Below are positions 14,092 through 20,553 of a DNA stretch of 23,878 bases, piece after piece. A model generated the notes under the pieces. The model did no database searches, was not told the origin of the DNA, and saw only the letters and a program-made list of their open reading frames with translations. The translations under genes were made by a program, and so were the position numbers. The DNA is from CAJBIL01 sp044359525 (GTDB lineage Bacteria; Pseudomonadota; Gammaproteobacteria; Burkholderiales; Rhodocyclaceae), in the NCBI GenBank assembly GCA_044359525.1, contig JBIKLY010000057.1:1-23878 (forward strand), written 5' to 3'. Position 1 is the first letter of the stretch. Each line of letters starts with the position of its first letter.

Positions 14092-14958
14092 ATGAACAAG
14101 TTTTTCATCTTAACCGCCCTGGCCGCTGCGTTTGCCCTCCCGGCCGCTGCCCAGACCGCCGCCGCACCGGCCCCCGCTGCCGAAGCCAGCCCGCACACGC
14201 TGACCGGCAACGTCGGCCTCTTCTCCAGCTACCGTTTCCGCGGTATCGATCAGACTTTTGGCAAGCCGGCCATTCAGGGCGGGGTCGATTATTCGCACTC
14301 CAGCGGACTGTATGCCGGTAACTGGAACTCGAACGTCAGCTCGGGTGCCGGTTTCCCCGACGGCAATCTGGAGATGGACTTCTACGGTGGCTACAAGACC
14401 GCTTTCGGTGACTTCGGTCTCGACGTCGGCGCCATCGTCTACTACTACCCGGGTTCCAATGGCCGCACGCTGGGCACCCGGGCCGACTCCGGCGCGGTGA
14501 CCAACAAGGAAATCTACATCGGCGGTTCGTGGAAATTCCTGTCGCTCAAGTACTACCACTCGATGGATGACTATTTCTCGCTGCGCGGCTGGGATTCGAC
14601 CTTCACCTCGACCGGCAAGAGCACCAAGGGCACCAACTATTTCGACCTGTCGGCCAGCTACGATCTCGGTAACGGCTGGGGCATCAACGGCCACGTCGGC
14701 CGCCTGAACGCCAAGAACATGAACAACGCCGACTACACCGACTGGAAAGTCGGCGTCACCAAGGACGTCAACGGCTGGATCTTCGCCGCTTCCTATATCG
14801 ACACCAACGCCAACGGCAGTTGCTCGGGCGCTTCGTCGATCCAGCCTTACTGCTTCGGCAAGTCCTGGCAGGATGACAACGGCGCCCCCGACATCAGCAG
14901 CAGCAACAAGGACGCCGGTCGCGGCATCGCTGTTGTTTCGGTCAGCCGTAATTTCTAA
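14092..14958 (+). CDS. TorF-family putative porin
   Basis: A 288-aa outer membrane protein with a Sec signal peptide (MNKFFILTALAAAFALPAAAQ) and an Ala/Pro-rich start. Alternating aromatic beta-strands follow, beginning with LTGNVGLFSSYRFRGIDQTF and ending in a C-terminal phenylalanine (VVSVSRNF), the usual outer-membrane insertion signal. The length suits a barrel of 12-16 strands. The ATG has AGGAGC upstream. As first gene of an NtrC/sigma-54 operon with glnK and amtB, it plausibly admits a small nitrogen compound when nitrogen is scarce. The permeating solute is not known. Confidence 0.9.
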   Translation: MNKFFILTALAAAFALPAAAQTAAAPAPAAEASPHTLTGNVGLFSSYRFRGIDQTFGKPAIQGGVDYSHSSGLYAGNWNSNVSSGAGFPDGNLEMDFYGGYKTAFGDFGLDVGAIVYYYPGSNGRTLGTRADSGAVTNKEIYIGGSWKFLSLKYYHSMDDYFSLRGWDSTFTSTGKSTKGTNYFDLSASYDLGNGWGINGHVGRLNAKNMNNADYTDWKVGVTKDVNGWIFAASYIDTNANGSCSGASSIQPYCFGKSWQDDNGAPDISSSNKDAGRGIAVVSVSRNF

Positions 14959-14975
14959 GCTGTATTGATCTTAAC

Positions 14976-14994
14976 CGGGGGGCTTTTCCCCCCG
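14976..14994 (+). promoter_or_regulatory. Intercistronic hairpin between torF and glnK
   Basis: CGGGGGG and CCCCCCG form a perfect 7-bp stem around CTTTT, 17 nt after the torF stop. There is no T tract, so it more likely stabilises the torF 3' end or attenuates read-through than terminates fully. Confidence 0.55.
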
Positions 14995-15013
14995 CCACAT
15001 TCCGGAGCACAAC

Positions 15014-15352
15014 ATGAAAATGGTTTCTGCCATCATCAAGCCTTTCAAGCTTGACGAAGTGCGGGAAGCGCTGTCCGCGATCGGCGTACAGGGTATTACC
15101 GTTACCGAGGTCAAGGGTTTTGGTCGTCAGAAGGGCCACACCGAGTTGTATCGTGGCGCTGAGTACGTTGTCGATTTTCTCCCCAAGGTGAAAATCGAAG
15201 CTGCGATCAAAAATGAATTGGTCGATCAGGTCATCGAAGCGATTGAAAAATCCGCCAGCACCGGCAAGATCGGTGACGGCAAGATATTCGTCTTTGACGT
15301 CGAACAAGTCATCCGCATCCGCACCGGCGAAACCGGTGAGGAAGCCCTTTAA
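15014..15352 (+). CDS. glnK: P-II nitrogen regulatory protein GlnK
   Basis: A full-length 112-aa trimeric signalling protein. The T-loop sequence GFGRQKGHTELYRGAEYVVDFLPK contains the uridylylation tyrosine Y51. The C-terminal block TGKIGDGKIFVFDVEQVIRIRTGE is the ATP/2-oxoglutarate binding P-II signature. GlnK blocks the AmtB channel when nitrogen is plentiful and is released on uridylylation. GGAG precedes the ATG. The amtB gene starts 10 nt downstream, the classic glnK-amtB arrangement, here placed behind a porin gene. Confidence 0.97.
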   Translation: MKMVSAIIKPFKLDEVREALSAIGVQGITVTEVKGFGRQKGHTELYRGAEYVVDFLPKVKIEAAIKNELVDQVIEAIEKSASTGKIGDGKIFVFDVEQVIRIRTGETGEEAL

Positions 15353-15362
15353 GGAGCGCGTC

Positions 15363-16859
15363 ATGAAGCGTATTTTTGCAATGCTCGCCCTGCTTGGTGC
15401 CGTATCGATCAGCGCACCAGCCTGGGCCGAAGACAAGCCGGCCAGTGCGCCAGTAGTCTCGACTGTTGAGGCTAAAGCGGCACCGGTTGCTGCTCCTGCT
15501 CCTGCTCCTGTGGCTGAAGCTGCTGCGCCTGCCGCTGCCGCTCCCGTGCTGGTCGCCAATAAAGGCGATAACGCGTGGGTGATGGTCTGTGCGGCTCTCG
15601 TCATCCTCATGTCGATCCCTGGTCTGGCTTTGTTTTACGGCGGTCTCGTGCGCTCGAAGAACATGCTTTCGGTGCTCATGCAGGTCTTTGTTACCTTCTC
15701 GCTGATCAGCGTGTTGTGGGTCATTTACGGTTATTCGGTGGCCTTTACCGAGGGCGGCGGTTTCTTCGGAACGCTCGATAAACTCTTCCTGAAGGGGGTT
15801 ACTGTTGATTCAGTGGTGGCAACTTTCTCCAAGGGGGTTGTCATCTCCGAGCTGGCGTATGTGGTTTTCCAGGGCGCCTTTGCTGCGATTACCTGTGCGC
15901 TGATCGTTGGTGCCTTTGCCGAACGTGCCAAATTCGCTGCGATTCTGGTCTTCATGGTCGTCTGGTTCACCTTCTCTTACCTGCCGATGGCACACATGGT
16001 CTGGTACTGGGCGGGTCCGGATGCTTATATCGATGCAGCCGCTGGCGAAGCGGCCGGCAAGACGGCCGGTTATCTGTTCCAGCGTGGTGCGCTCGACTTC
16101 GCGGGCGGTACCGTGGTGCATATCAACGCCGCTATCGCCGGCCTGGTCGGTGCCTTCATGATTGGCAAGCGGGTTGGTTACGGGCGTGAATCGATGGCAC
16201 CGCACAGCCTGACCTTCACCATGATCGGCGCTTCGCTGCTCTGGTTCGGCTGGTTTGGCTTCAACGCCGGCTCAGCACTCGAAGCCAGCGGTGGCGCAGC
16301 GCTAGCCATGGTCAACACCTGGGTCGCTACAGCTTGCGCAGCACTCTCCTGGATGCTGGCAGAGTGGATGCTCAAGGGCAAACCTTCAATGCTTGGCGCG
16401 GCTTCCGGAGCGGTTGCCGGCCTTGTGGCGATTACCCCGGCAGCCGGCTTTGTCGGTGTCATGGGCGGTATCGTGATTGGCCTGCTGGCCGGTGTGATCT
16501 GTCTGTGGGGCGTCAATGGTTTGAAGCACATGCTTGGCGCAGATGATTCGCTCGACGTGTTTGGTGTGCATGGTATCGGCGGCATTCTCGGCGCCGTCCT
16601 GACCGGGGTTTTTGCCGCACCGTCACTTGGCGGCACCGGTGTCTATGACTACGTGGCCAACAAGGTTGGCGACTACGACATGACCGCCCAGGTGATCAGC
16701 CAGCTGTGGGCTGTTGGTACGGTCGTCGTGTGGTCAGGCGTGATCTCGATCGTTGCCTTCAAGGTGGTCGACCTGTTTATCGGTCTGCGTGTTCCGGAAG
16801 AGGAAGAGCGCGAAGGTCTCGATATCACCTCGCACGGTGAATCGGCTTACCACCACTAA
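15363..16859 (+). CDS. amtB: Ammonium transporter AmtB
   Basis: A 498-aa protein starting at ATG 15363 (GGAG upstream); an upstream in-frame start lies inside glnK. A signal peptide ending in APAWA is followed by an Ala/Pro-rich linker of about 45 residues (KAAPVAAPAPAPVAEAAAP) and then eleven helices. The twin channel histidines are visible in LPMAHMVWYW and DVFGVHGIGG, with FYGGLVRSKN near the start of the pore domain. It conducts ammonium across the inner membrane and is gated by GlnK. The long PA linker, encoded by GCTCCT-like repeats, is the main oddity. A strong terminator follows. Confidence 0.97.
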   Translation: MKRIFAMLALLGAVSISAPAWAEDKPASAPVVSTVEAKAAPVAAPAPAPVAEAAAPAAAAPVLVANKGDNAWVMVCAALVILMSIPGLALFYGGLVRSKNMLSVLMQVFVTFSLISVLWVIYGYSVAFTEGGGFFGTLDKLFLKGVTVDSVVATFSKGVVISELAYVVFQGAFAAITCALIVGAFAERAKFAAILVFMVVWFTFSYLPMAHMVWYWAGPDAYIDAAAGEAAGKTAGYLFQRGALDFAGGTVVHINAAIAGLVGAFMIGKRVGYGRESMAPHSLTFTMIGASLLWFGWFGFNAGSALEASGGAALAMVNTWVATACAALSWMLAEWMLKGKPSMLGAASGAVAGLVAITPAAGFVGVMGGIVIGLLAGVICLWGVNGLKHMLGADDSLDVFGVHGIGGILGAVLTGVFAAPSLGGTGVYDYVANKVGDYDMTAQVISQLWAVGTVVVWSGVISIVAFKVVDLFIGLRVPEEEEREGLDITSHGESAYHH

Positions 16860-16884
16860 CCAGCTTCATCTTTGTCCCCTCATT

Positions 16885-16913
16885 CGGGCGCCCCTGTGGC
16901 GCCCGTTTTTTTT
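16885..16913 (+). terminator. Intrinsic terminator of the torF-glnK-amtB operon
   Basis: CGGGCGCC (16885-16892) and GGCGCCCG (16898-16905) form a perfect 8-bp stem with a 5-nt loop, followed by eight T residues (16906-16913). This is a canonical Rho-independent terminator 25 nt after amtB. Confidence 0.95.
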
Positions 16914-16976
16914 CACCCGTCCTGGGCTGATGGCTTGTCCAGCTTAGGTTTAAGGTCCAATCGAGAAAATGTGTAA

Positions 16977-16993
16977 AGAATCGTAAGGATTCT
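16977..16993. promoter_or_regulatory. Palindrome upstream of the DUF1223-msrB-msrA unit
   Basis: AGAATC and GATTCT are perfect 6-bp inverted arms separated by GTAAG, 47 bp before the DUF1223 start. A weak promoter (TTTAAG, 17 nt, TGTAAA ending at 16977) abuts it. It may be a repressor or activator site; the cognate regulator is unknown. Confidence 0.4.
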
Positions 16994-17039
16994 GGCTGCC
17001 CGTACGACAAAGAGTCATCAATCGAATTGAAAGCCGCTC

Positions 17040-17825
17040 ATGTCCCCCGCTGCTAAATCGTTGTTTTTCGCCTGTCTGGCCGCGCCGCTCGTAGTCCATG
17101 CCACCACCTGCAGCCGCCAGAGCCCGGCGCACACCGTCGCACTGCTTGAGCTCTATACGTCGGAAGGCTGCAGCAGTTGTCCGCCGGCCGATCACTGGCT
17201 GCGGGAACTGTCGAACCGGTTTTCTGCCGAACAGCTGGTGCCGCTCGCGCTGCACGTCGATTACTGGGACTACATCGGCTGGAAGGATCGCTTTGCCGAC
17301 AGCCGGTTCAGTGAACGTCAGAAGCAGCTCAGTCGTTTTTCCGGTGGCGGCACGATTTACACCCCGGAGGTGTTTGCCGGCATGAAGGAGTTGCGCGCCT
17401 GGCGTAGCGAGGCGGACCTGGTGCAACGTGTCAAACGGATCAACGCGACGCCGGCTGCTGCCAGCATCACGCTGCAGATGAGTCCGTCCGGCGCCAATGC
17501 GGCTGACTTACAGGCGAAGTTTGTGCTCACCCCGACTGCTACATCGGGGCGGGAAATACAGGGTGTGCTGGTGCTCTATGAGAACCGCCTGAGCAGCGAA
17601 GTGCGCGCCGGCGAGAACCACGGAGTCCGGCTGCAGCACGACCAGGTGGTGCGTTACTGGTCGGCCCCGGTAAAGCTCGACGCACCGGGCGGGCGCGGAG
17701 AATGGCGGCAAATCATCGACCTGCCGGCCGACTGGCAGCGCGCCAATCTGGGCGTCGCCGCTTTCGTGCAGGATGTGCGGGCCGGTGAAGTGCTGCAGGC
17801 AGTATCAATGCCTGCCTGCATCTAA
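17040..17825 (+). CDS. DUF1223 thioredoxin-like secreted protein
   Basis: A 261-aa protein with a likely Sec signal (MSPAAKSLFFACLAAPLVVHA). LLELYTSEGCSSCPPADHWL follows, the DUF1223 signature with a C-x-x-C redox motif in a thioredoxin-like fold, then VDYWDYIGWKDRFA and TIYTPEVFAGMKE. The C-terminal half (about 140-260) looks like a beta domain. No enzymatic activity is established for the family. It is followed after 44 nt by exported msrB and msrA, which suggests a link to periplasmic thiol or methionine oxidation. The ATG has only a weak ribosome site. Confidence 0.87.
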   Translation: MSPAAKSLFFACLAAPLVVHATTCSRQSPAHTVALLELYTSEGCSSCPPADHWLRELSNRFSAEQLVPLALHVDYWDYIGWKDRFADSRFSERQKQLSRFSGGGTIYTPEVFAGMKELRAWRSEADLVQRVKRINATPAAASITLQMSPSGANAADLQAKFVLTPTATSGREIQGVLVLYENRLSSEVRAGENHGVRLQHDQVVRYWSAPVKLDAPGGRGEWRQIIDLPADWQRANLGVAAFVQDVRAGEVLQAVSMPACI

Positions 17826-17869
17826 ACCGCCGCTTTGTTTCGAATGCAAGCTTGTTTCTGGAGAAGCAC

Positions 17870-18367
17870 ATGGATCGTCGTCAATCACTGAAATGGCTGT
17901 TCGGCTTATCCGTCCTGCCGCTGGGCAACGCTTGGGCGAAAGAAGGAGCCAACATGACTTTGGTTAAACCAAAATCCGAATGGGCCAAGCTGCTACCTGC
18001 GGACGCTTATCGCGTCCTGTTCGAGGAAGATACCGAACGCTCGGGAACCAGTCCGCTGAATCAGGAAAAGCGCGAAGGCACTTTTGTCTGCGCGGCGTGC
18101 AGCCTGCCGCTCTTCGATAGCAGCAAAAAATACGAGAGCGGCACCGGCTGGCCGAGTTTCTGGGAGCCGTTGCCCAACGCGGTGGCCACCAAAACCGATT
18201 TCAAGATGATCTACCCGCGCACCGAGTATCACTGCAGCCGCTGTGGCGGGCATCAGGGGCACGTTTTCAACGACGGGCCAAAGCCGACCGGCAAGCGCTT
18301 CTGCAACAACGGCGTCGCGTTGAAATTCGTTCCACGCGCCGACAGACTGCCGGAGCTGCGGACATGA
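17870..18367 (+). CDS. msrB: Peptide-methionine (R)-S-oxide reductase MsrB, Tat-type signal
   Basis: A 165-aa MsrB. The N-terminus MDRRQSLKWLFGLSVLPLGNAWA has a twin-arginine pattern (RRQSLK), a short hydrophobic run and AWA, so Tat export is likely. The enzyme domain holds CAAC and CSRC (zinc cysteines), TGWPSFWEPL, GGHQGHVFNDGP and RFCNNGVALKF with the catalytic cysteine. It reduces methionine-R-sulfoxide. TGGAG lies 6 nt before this ATG. A second in-frame ATG at 17954 has an even better site (AAGGAG, 5-nt spacer) and would give a 137-aa cytosolic form. The stop overlaps msrA (ATGA). Confidence 0.93.
   Translation: MDRRQSLKWLFGLSVLPLGNAWAKEGANMTLVKPKSEWAKLLPADAYRVLFEEDTERSGTSPLNQEKREGTFVCAACSLPLFDSSKKYESGTGWPSFWEPLPNAVATKTDFKMIYPRTEYHCSRCGGHQGHVFNDGPKPTGKRFCNNGVALKFVPRADRLPELRT
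17943..17956 (+). promoter_or_regulatory. Internal ribosome site and alternative msrB start
   Basis: AAGGAG at 17943-17948 is followed after 5 nt by the in-frame ATG at 17954, just after the signal-peptide coding part. Initiation here would yield MsrB without an export signal. The motif is directly visible; its use is inferred. Confidence 0.5.
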
Positions 18368-18972
18368 ACACGAAGAAACTGTTCGGCGTTTTCTGCGCCT
18401 TGTTGATCGGCGGCAGCGCCTTGGCTGCCGATGCGCCAGCCAGACCGGCAAGCACCGCCAGCGCCATTTTTGCCGGCGGCTGTTTCTGGTGCATCGAAGC
18501 GGATTTCGAAAAATTGCCCGGTGTCATCGGCGCCGAGTCGGGCTATACGGCAGGCAGAACTGCCAATCCCACCTATGAGCAGGTCAGCGCCGGCGGCACC
18601 GGCCACACCGAAGCGATCCGCGTCATCTACGATCCGGCAAAAGTAAGCTATCCGCAACTGGTCGATTATTTCTGGCGGCATATCGACCCGACGGTGAAAG
18701 GCCGGCAGTTCTGCGATGCCGGAACGCAGTATCGCAGCGGTATCTACTGGCAAAACGAGACCGAGAAAAAAGCCGCCGAAGCGAGCCGAGATGCACTGTT
18801 GAAGGGCGGCAAGCTGGCGCAGATCCACACCGAAATCATCGCCGCCACTGCCTTTTATCCGGCCGAGGAATACCACCAGGATTACTACAAGAAAAACCCG
18901 ATTCGTTACGCCTACTATCGCAAGGGGTGCGGACGAGATGCGCGGGTGGAAGAGATCTGGGGGCGAAAGTAG
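18364..18972 (+). CDS. msrA: Peptide-methionine (S)-S-oxide reductase MsrA, exported
   Basis: A 202-aa MsrA with Sec signal MNTKKLFGVFCALLIGGSALAADA. The catalytic motif GCFWCIEADFEKLPGV is present, with SGYTAGRTANPTYEQV, GHTEAIRVIYDP and the conserved QYRSGIYW. A C-terminal GCGRD may carry the resolving cysteine. It reduces methionine-S-sulfoxide, complementing MsrB in the periplasm. Its ATG overlaps the msrB stop. The gene converges with rlmI; a short CGGTT/AACCG hairpin lies at 18975-18990 but no clear terminator. Confidence 0.95.
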   Translation: MNTKKLFGVFCALLIGGSALAADAPARPASTASAIFAGGCFWCIEADFEKLPGVIGAESGYTAGRTANPTYEQVSAGGTGHTEAIRVIYDPAKVSYPQLVDYFWRHIDPTVKGRQFCDAGTQYRSGIYWQNETEKKAAEASRDALLKGGKLAQIHTEIIAATAFYPAEEYHQDYYKKNPIRYAYYRKGCGRDARVEEIWGRK

Positions 18973-19041
18973 GCCGGTTGTGCATAACCGCCTGCAAGTA
19001 GCACTTTTCTATTTGTGTTTTTCAGGAACAAAAACTTTCAG

Positions 19042-20241
19042 TCAATCCGTCTGGCAAAGCAACCCCTTAAGGTATTCACCCTCGCTAAAATGCAACGCCA
19101 CCGGGTGATCGGGGGCGGCGGCGAGGCGGCGCAGGATGCGTGCGTCACGCTGGGCATCGATGGCCGCATCGGCGACGATCTGCTGAAAATGCTCCGGCCC
19201 GATGCCGCCCGAACACGAATAGGTCATCAGCAGCCCGCCTGGATTGAGCAGACGGAAGCCGAGCACGTTGATATCCTTGTAGGCGCGCGCCGCGCTGTCG
19301 GCGTGTGAGGCCGACGGGGCGAATTTCGGCGGGTCGAGGATGATCAGGTCGAATCGCTGGCCGCTGTTTTTCATCGCACGAAGATCGTTGAAAACATCGG
19401 CTTCGCGCCACTGCGCGCGACTGGCGTCAAGCTGCGGGTTGAGCGCGAGGTTCTCGGCGGCGGTAAGCAGCGCCGGGCCGGACGAGTCGATTGACAGCAC
19501 GCTTGCGGCACCGCCGGCCAGCGCCTGTAGCGAAAAACCGCCGGTATAGCAGAAGCAGTTGAGGACGGTGCGGCTAGCCGCCAGATCACGTGTCATCAGC
19601 CTGTTTTCGCGCTGGTCGAGGTAGAAGCCGGTCTTGTGCCCGGCGACAACATCGACCTTCATGCGTACGCCATGTTCGACGATGGTCAGTTGCTCGGCGG
19701 GCTCAGTTGTGGCTTCGCCGAGCAGCCAGCCGGTGGTCGGCTCCAGCCCTTCGAGGCGACGCACGTTGACGTCGGAACGCTCGTAGATGCGCGGGCAGCC
19801 GGTCGCCTTGTGCAGCGCGCCGACAATTGCCTTGCGCCATTTATCGGACCCGGCAGAAGTCAGTTGCAGGACGATGGTGTCGCCGTAGCGGTCGGCGACG
19901 ACACCGGGCAGCCCGTCCGACTCGCCGTGAATAAGGCGCAGCCCTTCCTGCTCACGCAGTTCCGGCATGACTGCGCGACGTTCGACGGCCGCAGCGATCC
20001 GGCGCTTGAAAAACGCATCGTCGATTACTTCCTCGGGATCGAAGCTCCACACCCGACCGCGAATCTTCGACTCGGGGCTATACGCCGCGCGTGCCAGCGG
20101 TCGACCGTTGGCCGCCACGACATCGACCGTATCGCCGGGCCGCGCCCGGCCACTCAGCCGGTCGACCGAGCCGGCAAATATCCAGGGGTGGCGTTGTGCC
20201 AGCGAACGATCCTTGCCGGGCAGAAGAATGAGTTGGGTCAT
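19042..20241 (-). CDS. rlmI: RlmI-like class I SAM-dependent rRNA methyltransferase
   Basis: A 399-aa protein close to the 396 aa of E. coli RlmI. An N-terminal PUA domain (about 1-75, LLPGKDRSLAQRHPWIFAGSV) is followed by a central RlmI-type region with RLIHGESDGLPGVVADRYGD. The Rossmann methyltransferase has VLNCFCYTGGFSL (SAM site) and the LDPPKFAPS catalytic motif. The family makes 5-methylcytosine in 23S rRNA. ATG 20241 is chosen because the domain begins there; a longer frame adds 33 unlikely residues. No strong ribosome site is visible. It is divergent from the eptC-like gene across a 312-bp gap. Confidence 0.9.
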   Translation of the reverse strand: MTQLILLPGKDRSLAQRHPWIFAGSVDRLSGRARPGDTVDVVAANGRPLARAAYSPESKIRGRVWSFDPEEVIDDAFFKRRIAAAVERRAVMPELREQEGLRLIHGESDGLPGVVADRYGDTIVLQLTSAGSDKWRKAIVGALHKATGCPRIYERSDVNVRRLEGLEPTTGWLLGEATTEPAEQLTIVEHGVRMKVDVVAGHKTGFYLDQRENRLMTRDLAASRTVLNCFCYTGGFSLQALAGGAASVLSIDSSGPALLTAAENLALNPQLDASRAQWREADVFNDLRAMKNSGQRFDLIILDPPKFAPSASHADSAARAYKDINVLGFRLLNPGGLLMTYSCSGGIGPEHFQQIVADAAIDAQRDARILRRLAAAPDHPVALHFSEGEYLKGLLCQTD

Positions 20242-20428
20242 GGCGTGCTTTGTGTGCCCGGCGGGATTGCCCGGTGGGAATGAGAAGGCGATGAGTCTAC
20301 CGTATCTGCCGCCATGCAGCCTGATACTGATTGCACCCAATCATCTTCGGCGCAAACCGAATCAACCTGAAAGGCTCGCTGGCCCCCGCAAGCGGCAGCT
20401 TCGCGCCCGGCGCGCCACAAACAGTGCT

Positions 20429-20477
20429 TTGACAGGAAGGCTTTAAGCGCTGCTTAAGGTGCGCCATTCAGTATGGT
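20429..20477 (+). promoter_or_regulatory. Promoter region with PmrA/BasR-like box before the eptC-like gene
   Basis: TTTAAG (20442-20447) and CTTAAG (20453-20458) are direct repeats 5 nt apart, matching the PmrA box YTTAAK-N5-YTTAAK. A perfect TTGACA lies at 20429-20434, and TATGGT at 20472-20477 is 13 nt after the box, a possible -10 for an activated promoter. The remainder of the 20242-20553 gap shows no gene. Confidence 0.55.
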
Positions 20478-20553
20478 GAACTACTGTTTTTTTTCCGGAT
20501 TGAGCAACGCACCTGGCGTAGCGATATATTGACAGGATGATGAGGATGAGAAA

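Noticed and set aside
18975..18990. CGGTT/AACCG hairpin as terminator of msrA
   Set aside because: The stem is only 5 bp and the T-rich stretch begins too far downstream to count as an intrinsic terminator.
20241..20340. Longer start for the RlmI-like gene
   Set aside because: The 33 extra residues have no similarity to the PUA start and lie in the divergent promoter region.
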